From Afipia massiliensis (GTDB lineage: Bacteria > Pseudomonadota > Alphaproteobacteria > Rhizobiales > Xanthobacteraceae), in assembly GCF_014203115.1 (NCBI RefSeq), contig NZ_JACHIJ010000001.1, positions 496,001-560,000 on the forward strand: a stretch of DNA of 64,000 nucleotides, in the 5' to 3' direction. Shown piece after piece: positions 58,616 to 64,000 of the stretch (positions are counted from its first letter, which is position 1; each line of letters opens with the position of its first letter). The notes under the pieces were generated by a model, which saw only the letters and a program-made list of their open reading frames with translations, did no database searches and was not told the origin of the DNA. Made by a program: the position numbers and the translations under genes.

Positions 58616-60895
58616 GTGCGCCAGATCGTACCCAGCGAGTGGAAAAAGCGGTTCCGGCATTTTCTGCTGGACCTCGACGCGCGCATCGATTCAACGCTGT
58701 TCTCGTCGGGCGCGGGACTGCGCGAACTCTGGGAGCGCTATTCGACCTTCATGGATCGTTTCTATGTCGGCCGCTGGAAGCGCTGGGTCTTCGTCGAACC
58801 GATCTCGGAAGGCGCAACCATCGGCCTTGCCGGTCTGGTGCTGATGCTCGCGCTGGCGGTTCCCGCCTTTCGCGAAACCTCCGACGACGACTGGCTGAAG
58901 AAATCCGATCTTGCTGTGTCGTTCCTCGATCGCTACGGCAATCCGATCGGAAACCGCGGCATCAAGCACAATGACTCGATCCCGCTCGAGGATTTTCCCG
59001 ACAATCTGATCAAGGCGACGCTCGCCACCGAGGACCGCCGCTTCTACGATCACTTCGGTATCGACATTGCAGGCACCACGCGCGCGCTGGTCACCAACGC
59101 CCAGGCCGGCGGCGTGCGGCAAGGCGGCTCGTCGATCACGCAACAGCTCGCCAAGAACCTGTTCCTCAACAACGAGCGCACCATCGAGCGCAAGGTGAAG
59201 GAAGCGTTCCTCGCCATCTGGCTGGAAACGCGCCTGAGCAAGAACGAGATTCTGAAGCTCTATCTCGACCGCGCCTACATGGGCGGCGGCACCTTCGGCG
59301 TCGACGGCGCGGCGCACTTCTATTTCAACAAGTCCGCGCGCGACGTGAATCTGGCGGAAGCCGCGATGCTCGCCGGACTGTTCAAGGCGCCGACCAAGTA
59401 CGCGCCGCACATCAACCTGCCCGCCGCCCGCGCCCGCGCCAACGTCGTGCTCGACAATCTGGTGGATGCAGGCTTCATGACCGAAGGTCAGGTGTTCGGC
59501 GCCCGCCGCAACCCCGCCAACGCGGTCGACCGGCGCGACGAGAATTCGCCGAACTACTATCTCGATTATGCCTTCGACGAGATGCGCAAGCTCGTCATGA
59601 CGTTCCCGAAATCCTACACCGAGCGCGTGTTCGTGGTTCGCACCGCGATCGACATGAATGTGCAGCACGCCGCGGAAGCCGCTGTCGAAAACCAATTGCG
59701 CCAGTTCGGCCGCGACTATCACGCAACGCAGGCCGCGCTTGCCCTCGCCGATCTGGACGGCGGCGTGCGCGCGATGGTCGGCGGCCGCGACTACGGCGCC
59801 AGCCAGTTCAACCGCGCCGTCGACGCGATGCGCCAGCCGGGCTCGTCGTTCAAACCCTATGTCTACGCCACCGCGCTGATGAACGGCTTTACGCCGAAGT
59901 CCATCGTCGTCGATGGACCTGTCTGCATCGGCAACTGGTGCCCGCAGAACTACGGCCGCTCCTATTCGGGCTCAATGACGCTGACGACAGCGATAACCCG
60001 CTCCGTCAACGTCATTCCCGTGAAGCTGTCGATCGCGATGGGCAAAGGCAGCCCCAACCCGCCGAGGGCTGGCCGCGCCAAGATCGTCGAGACCGCGCGC
60101 AAGATGGGCATCACCGCTCCCCTCGTCGATACGCCATCGTTGCCGATCGGCTCCACCGAAGTCAGCCTCGTCGAACATGCCGTCGCCTACGCCGCCTTCC
60201 CGAACAAGGGACGCGCGGTGAAGCCGCACTCCGTTCTCGAAGTCCGTACCGGCACCGGCGATCTGGTCTGGCGCTGGGATCGCGACGGCAAAAAGCCGAC
60301 GCAAGCGATCCCTGCCTCGGTCGCCGCGGACATGTCGGAAATGATGAGCCACGTGGTCGACGAAGGCACAGCGCGGCGCGCCAGGCTCGACGGCATTCCC
60401 GCTGCCGGCAAGACCGGTACGACGAACGCGTTCAGGGACGCGTGGTTCGTCGGCTTCACCGGCAACTTCTCGATGGCCGTCTGGTACGGCAACGACGACT
60501 ATTCGCCGACCAACCGCATGACCGGCGGCTCGCTTCCCGCACAGACATGGCATGACGTCATGGTGGTTGCGCATCAGGGCGTCGAGGTCAGGGACATTCC
60601 CGGCGTCGGTCCCGGCAAGAGACTTCCGCCGGATGTCCTTGCGGCTGCCAATGCAAACGCCAAGGCTCCCGAAGTGAACCCCGGTCCGCCGCCGATCCTG
60701 ACCCGGCGCGGCGCGAACATTCTGGTACGCGTCGAAAAGCTGTTTGACGACGCAGCAAAGACCGTAAACGTGCCCGGCAAGACGACCTCGAACGACGCCG
60801 CCAAGCCGGCATCCCCTTCCAGCGTGGCCTTCCCGGACAGTTTCGCATCGGCTACTTCCGATCCGGCGGCGCCTGTGCCGCCGCGCAAGAACTAA
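58616..60895 (+). CDS. PBP1A-family bifunctional peptidoglycan synthase
   Basis: 759 aa. Membrane anchor (~65-88), then the GT51 glycosyltransferase ('ATEDRRFYDHFGID' with the catalytic Glu, 'QGGSSITQQLAKNLFL', 'KVKEAFLAIWLE', 'LDRAYMGGGTFGVDGAA') and the transpeptidase with SxxK 'GSSFKPYVYA', SxN 'TRSVNVIP' and KTG 'AGKTGTTNAF'. C-terminal ~90 residues are Pro/Ala-rich. Polymerises and crosslinks glycan strands in the periplasm. GTG start as assigned; the ribosome binding site is weak. Confidence 0.93.
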   Translation: MRQIVPSEWKKRFRHFLLDLDARIDSTLFSSGAGLRELWERYSTFMDRFYVGRWKRWVFVEPISEGATIGLAGLVLMLALAVPAFRETSDDDWLKKSDLAVSFLDRYGNPIGNRGIKHNDSIPLEDFPDNLIKATLATEDRRFYDHFGIDIAGTTRALVTNAQAGGVRQGGSSITQQLAKNLFLNNERTIERKVKEAFLAIWLETRLSKNEILKLYLDRAYMGGGTFGVDGAAHFYFNKSARDVNLAEAAMLAGLFKAPTKYAPHINLPAARARANVVLDNLVDAGFMTEGQVFGARRNPANAVDRRDENSPNYYLDYAFDEMRKLVMTFPKSYTERVFVVRTAIDMNVQHAAEAAVENQLRQFGRDYHATQAALALADLDGGVRAMVGGRDYGASQFNRAVDAMRQPGSSFKPYVYATALMNGFTPKSIVVDGPVCIGNWCPQNYGRSYSGSMTLTTAITRSVNVIPVKLSIAMGKGSPNPPRAGRAKIVETARKMGITAPLVDTPSLPIGSTEVSLVEHAVAYAAFPNKGRAVKPHSVLEVRTGTGDLVWRWDRDGKKPTQAIPASVAADMSEMMSHVVDEGTARRARLDGIPAAGKTGTTNAFRDAWFVGFTGNFSMAVWYGNDDYSPTNRMTGGSLPAQTWHDVMVVAHQGVEVRDIPGVGPGKRLPPDVLAAANANAKAPEVNPGPPPILTRRGANILVRVEKLFDDAAKTVNVPGKTTSNDAAKPASPSSVAFPDSFASATSDPAAPVPPRKN

Positions 60896-60919
60896 CCGCG
60901 TCATGATAGCGCTTCCACC

Positions 60920-61498
60920 GTGCGGCTGATCCTCATCACTCTCGTCACACTGACCATCGCAACCATCGTCGGCCTTGGCACGACATGGATGACGGCGACG
61001 CGCGGCGTCAACGTCGGCACCATCAAGATCGGCGCATGGACTGCACGTCCAAAGACCGGCACGAGCGACATCGACCCCTACTCGCGCGCCTCGGTCGCGC
61101 GCAGCGGCGAACTTCCGGTCGGCACCGGCGATGGCGTCATGTTCACGGCGACGACCGACGATACCGGCCGCCAGCTCGACGGACGATGCGATGTCGTCGT
61201 GAAGGGCGTCACGCCCGCCGCGCGGTTCTGGACCCTGACGTTCTACGATCCCAAGGGACGGCTCGTCGCCAATTCGCTGCAGCGTTACGGTTTCACCAGT
61301 CAGGAAATCGTCCGCGGATCGGACGGCGGCTTCGAAGTGCGGATCACATCGCGGTCGCGCGCCGGAAACTGGCTGCCGACCGGCGGTCTTGACCACTACA
61401 TGCTGGCGCTGCGGCTTTACGATACGCCGGTCGGCGTCGGAACGCGCACGCAGAAGGATGCGCCGATGCCCTCCATCGTGACGGTGGGGTGCCCATGA
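60920..61498 (+). CDS. DUF1214 domain membrane-anchored protein
   Basis: 192 aa. N-terminal signal/anchor (1-25), then a beta-rich DUF1214 domain ('RGVNVGTIKIGAWTARPKTG', 'ARFWTLTFYDPKGRLVANSL', 'GGLDHYMLALRLYDTP'). The GTG start is 25 bases after the PBP1A stop. Its stop overlaps the next ATG (ATGA), so it is coupled to the DUF1254 gene. DUF1214 and DUF1254 proteins are regular partners; function unknown. Confidence 0.88.
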   Translation: MRLILITLVTLTIATIVGLGTTWMTATRGVNVGTIKIGAWTARPKTGTSDIDPYSRASVARSGELPVGTGDGVMFTATTDDTGRQLDGRCDVVVKGVTPAARFWTLTFYDPKGRLVANSLQRYGFTSQEIVRGSDGGFEVRITSRSRAGNWLPTGGLDHYMLALRLYDTPVGVGTRTQKDAPMPSIVTVGCP

Positions 61499-62061
61499 TC
61501 CGCTGGCTGTTCGCAATCATCGGCGGCGCACTGCTCGGCGGGGTCGTGCATCTCGTCAGCGTGCTTGTGCTTCCCCGCGTCGCCACCCTCGATGCCTATT
61601 CGCGCCTCGCGCCGATCACCAAGCTCAATGCCGTCACCGCACTGCCCGCGGCAGAGCCCGGCAAGGCGCCGATGCCGTTCATGGACCCGGCTTTCGCAAG
61701 CGCCGCCTGCCGCTACGATCTCTCGAACGGCCCGATCAAGCTCACCGTGCCGGTAAGTCAGGCCTACACATCGGTGTCATTCTACACGCGCAACGATGTC
61801 GCGTATTACGCGATCAATGATCGCTCGGCTGGACGGCGCGTGATCGAACTCGACCTGATGACGGCGGCACAACACGCCGAACTGCCGGAAGACGAGGAAG
61901 TCACCGCCGCCGACCGGCTGATCATCGACTCGCCGACCACAACCGGCCTGATCCTGCTCAAGGCACTGGCCGCAGAACCCGGCCTGATGCCGCAGGCGCA
62001 AGCGTCGCTGGCCGCTGCGAATTGCCGCGTACAAACCGACACGCCGCAAGCCAAGCGATAG
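61495..62061 (+). CDS. DUF1254 domain membrane-anchored protein
   Basis: 188 aa. N-terminal helix (1-24), then the DUF1254 core ('RVATLDAYSRLAPITKLNAV', 'ASAACRYDLSNGPIKLTVPV', 'VSFYTRNDVAYYAINDRSAG'). ATG chosen from the ATGA overlap with the upstream gene. Likely forms a periplasmic-facing pair with the DUF1214 protein. Confidence 0.88.
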   Translation: MIRWLFAIIGGALLGGVVHLVSVLVLPRVATLDAYSRLAPITKLNAVTALPAAEPGKAPMPFMDPAFASAACRYDLSNGPIKLTVPVSQAYTSVSFYTRNDVAYYAINDRSAGRRVIELDLMTAAQHAELPEDEEVTAADRLIIDSPTTTGLILLKALAAEPGLMPQAQASLAAANCRVQTDTPQAKR

Positions 62062-62065
62062 TCCA

Positions 62066-62995
62066 TTAGCTGATGCTCCCCGCAAACCGCTCGGCGAGAC
62101 GTTCGCGGCGGAAAGCTTCAGCGACGAAATCGACAAACGCGCGCGTCTTCGCCGGCAGCAGCGTGCGGGTCGCATAATAGACCGAGATCGAGCCTGCGTC
62201 GGCGTACCATTGCGGCACGACGCGCACGAGCGCGCCGCTTTCGAGGTGGTGCAATGCATCCGGCACCGCGATCAATGTCACGCCGAGACCGAGCAGCGCG
62301 GCGCGGCACATCGCGGAGGGATCGTTGAACGCGATCGTGCCGGGCAATGGCACATCGGCTTCCGAACCCGCGGCGTTGCGCATGGTCCACTGCCGCACCC
62401 GTCCAGTCCGCGCAGCGCGCATCAGGATGCCATCGAACGCGGCAAGTCCCGTAGGATCTTGCGGTAGTGTGCGGCCTTTCAGATAGGCCGGCGATGCGAC
62501 CGCGATGATGTGCAACGGCGCGAGCGGCCTTGAGACGACGCCCGGTGCGAGTTCGATACCACCGCCGATCGCCGCATCGAATCCTTCGGCGATCAGGTCG
62601 ACCTGCCGGTTGTCGAATTGCCAGTCAGCGCGAACGCGCGGATAGCGCGCGAGAAACGCGGGCAGCAGCGGCAGAACGTAGTCCACGCCAAATGTCGGAC
62701 TGAGGCTGACCTTGAGCACGCCGGCAGGCTCGCCGTGGTCCGTCGCCGCTCCGGCGATGGCGGCCTGAAGACCTTCGAGATTTCCGCGAATCTCCAGCAG
62801 AAAACGCTCCCCGGCTTCGGTGAGCGTCAGCTTGCGCGTGCTGCGCTGGAACAGGCGGATTCCGAGATTCCGCTCCAGCATCGCGACGTTCCGGCTGACC
62901 GCAGCCGGCGTCAGCGCCAGACGGCGGGCTGCGGCAGAAAACCCACCATTTTCAGCGCTTTGAACGAAAGACTCGAGATTGGCCAGCGTTTCCAT
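62066..62995 (-). CDS. LysR-family transcriptional regulator
   Basis: 309 aa. N-terminal winged HTH ('LESFVQSAENGGFSAAARRL', 'LTPAAVSRNVAMLERNLGIR', 'LFQRSTRKLTLTEAG') and periplasmic-binding-like effector domain. Ends five bases from the convergent DUF1254 stop. Divergent from the SnoaL-like gene, 108 bases away, its most probable target. Confidence 0.93.
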   Translation of the reverse strand: METLANLESFVQSAENGGFSAAARRLALTPAAVSRNVAMLERNLGIRLFQRSTRKLTLTEAGERFLLEIRGNLEGLQAAIAGAATDHGEPAGVLKVSLSPTFGVDYVLPLLPAFLARYPRVRADWQFDNRQVDLIAEGFDAAIGGGIELAPGVVSRPLAPLHIIAVASPAYLKGRTLPQDPTGLAAFDGILMRAARTGRVRQWTMRNAAGSEADVPLPGTIAFNDPSAMCRAALLGLGVTLIAVPDALHHLESGALVRVVPQWYADAGSISVYYATRTLLPAKTRAFVDFVAEAFRRERLAERFAGSIS

Positions 62996-63103
62996 GTTGT
63001 CATTTTATACTATTGCTTGAAAATAAATACAGCAATTCCCGGCTAATCAGTTGCCAATAAACAGGCGATATCGGGTCCGTCACCAGCCAAACGGAGCCAC
63101 CCA

Positions 63104-63607
63104 ATGTCCCAGCCAATCTCCTCCACCTGCCGCGGTTTTCTGATCGCCCTGGCCCTCGCCGGCAGCGTTACCCAGGCTTTTGCCCAGAACACCGGCGCAC
63201 CCCTTGAGGCCAACAAGGCCGTGGTGCGTACGGTCATCGAGGAAGTGCAGCGCGACGGCAACTTCGCGAATTTCGAAAAGCTGTTTGCGGCAAGCTACGT
63301 CGACCGGACCGCGTTCCCGGGATTCGCCAACGACCGCGAGGGCACCCGTAACGTCTACCTCACGCTTCGCAAAGCCTTCCCCGGCTTCCGCGCCGTCATT
63401 CATCGTCAGGTTGCTGAGGGCGATCTCGTAACATCGCACAAGACCTACCACGGCAAGCATCTCGGAGAATTCAACGGCGTCGCCCCGACCGGCCGCGATA
63501 TCACCTTCGAGGCCATCGACATCATGCGCGTCCGCGACGGTCAGATCACCGATCACTGGGGCGTCACTGACATCGGTTCGCTGATGCGCCAAATCAGCGC
63601 CCGCTGA
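63104..63607 (+). CDS. Secreted SnoaL-like (ester cyclase family) protein
   Basis: 167 aa. Signal peptide (~1-28, 'VTQAFAQ'), then the NTF2-like SnoaL fold: 'VVRTVIEEVQRDGNFANFEK', 'YVDRTAFPGFANDREG', 'GDLVTSHKTYHGKHLGEFNG', 'FEAIDIMRVRDGQITDHWG'. Substrate unknown. Adjacent to a divergent LysR gene and followed by a dinucleotide-binding protein gene. Confidence 0.9.
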   Translation: MSQPISSTCRGFLIALALAGSVTQAFAQNTGAPLEANKAVVRTVIEEVQRDGNFANFEKLFAASYVDRTAFPGFANDREGTRNVYLTLRKAFPGFRAVIHRQVAEGDLVTSHKTYHGKHLGEFNGVAPTGRDITFEAIDIMRVRDGQITDHWGVTDIGSLMRQISAR

Positions 63608-63656
63608 ACCGGCTTTGAAATCAACTCACACATCCAAAACCTGAAAGGAACACACG

Positions 63657-64000
63657 ATGACCAAGACAATCGGAATTATCGGATCGGGCTCAATCGGTTC
63701 AGCCTTCGCACGCAGGCTCGCCAGCGCCGGAATGGAAGCAACCATCGCCAACAGCCGTGGCCCTGCTTCACTCAAGGATCTCGTTCGCGAGATTGGCCCC
63801 TCCATCAGGGCCGGCACGGTGACGGAAGCCGCGAGCAAGGACATCGTCCTCGTCGCCGTGAACTGGTCGAAACTCCCGGCCGCGCTTGCCGGCCTGCCCG
63901 CCTGGAACGGCCGCATCGTGATCGACGCCAACAACCCGATTGAAGCGCCGCTGTTCAAGCCCGCTGAACTGAATGGCCGGATCTCGAGCGAAGTCTTTGC
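63657..64000 (+). CDS. NADPH-dependent F420 reductase-like dinucleotide-binding protein (partial)
   Basis: N-terminal 114 residues; the gene runs past the window. 'KTIGIIGSGSIGSAFARRLA' is a GxGxxG Rossmann motif, and 'ATIANSRGPASLKDLV', 'VLVAVNWSKLPAALAGL' and 'RIVIDANNPIEAP' match the NADP oxidoreductase/F420-dependent family. Ribosome binding site AAAGGAAC before the ATG. Probably co-transcribed with the SnoaL-like gene. Confidence 0.85.
   Translation, partial: MTKTIGIIGSGSIGSAFARRLASAGMEATIANSRGPASLKDLVREIGPSIRAGTVTEAASKDIVLVAVNWSKLPAALAGLPAWNGRIVIDANNPIEAPLFKPAELNGRISSEVF

Noticed and set aside
1-64000. Search for rRNA, tRNA and riboswitch signatures
   Set aside because: Nothing resembling a tRNA cloverleaf, rRNA core or common riboswitch was seen by eye; a covariance-model scan could still find small ones.

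Overview
The window looks like the chromosome of an alphaproteobacterium of the Nitrobacteraceae (Bradyrhizobium/Rhodopseudomonas/Afipia/Nitrobacter group). It has high GC, a cycHJKL-type cytochrome c maturation operon followed by degP, a two-component pair and glnE, a FeuPQ-like two-component pair, and the dispersed palindromic repeats typical of these genomes. No rRNA, tRNA, CRISPR array, transposase or integrase was seen.

Layout. 1-4.5 kb: end of a quinone oxidoreductase, a cation diffusion facilitator, and a PleC-like multi-PAS histidine kinase. 4.3-15.7 kb, minus strand: ccmI-ccmE-ccmF-ccmH, degP, response regulator, histidine kinase, glnE. 15.8-20.9 kb: a DUF4242-cyclase gene sitting between two copies of the 3' end of a helical hypothetical gene, a tightly overlapping low-GC three-gene operon containing a TIGR04255-family protein, and a glycine-zipper lipoprotein. 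21-23.2 kb: FeuQ/FeuP-like pair.

23.3-51.8 kb is an apparently complete gene transfer agent (GTA) structural cluster on the minus strand. In transcription order it has small and large terminase, portal, two small proteins, prohead protease, major capsid, connector, head closure, tail terminator, major tail protein, two tail chaperones, a short tape measure, DUF2460, DUF2163, NlpC/P60 peptidase, the TIM-barrel hub protein, a DUF2793 fibre, then a lysis cassette (small membrane protein, GH108 muramidase, 3TM holin). Three sets of extra genes interrupt it. (i) Toxin/immunity modules lie on both sides of the capsid gene: a protease-coupled protein with an RNase A-like C-terminal domain plus a small candidate immunity gene, and a 5'-less HNH-like toxin tail plus a DUF2019 immunity gene. 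(ii) An envelope-gene island between capsid and connector holds a trypsin-like protease, a YbaY-like protein, a porin-motif peptide and an outer-membrane barrel. (iii) A plus-strand island of methyltransferase and glycan-modification genes, including a three-domain methyltransferase/GXM-like/glycosyltransferase protein, lies between the fibre gene and the lysis cassette. The virion-linked toxin architecture and the three-domain glycan enzyme are the most interesting parts of the window.

51.8-64 kb: small envelope and regulatory genes, a CheY-like receiver, a RES/Xre toxin-antitoxin pair, a DHA2 drug exporter, a YcgN cysteine-cluster protein, a PBP1A-type peptidoglycan synthase, a DUF1214/DUF1254 pair, and a LysR regulator divergent from a secreted SnoaL-like protein and an F420-reductase-like dinucleotide-binding protein that runs off the window.

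All functional calls come from motif recognition by eye. No database search or fold prediction was run.
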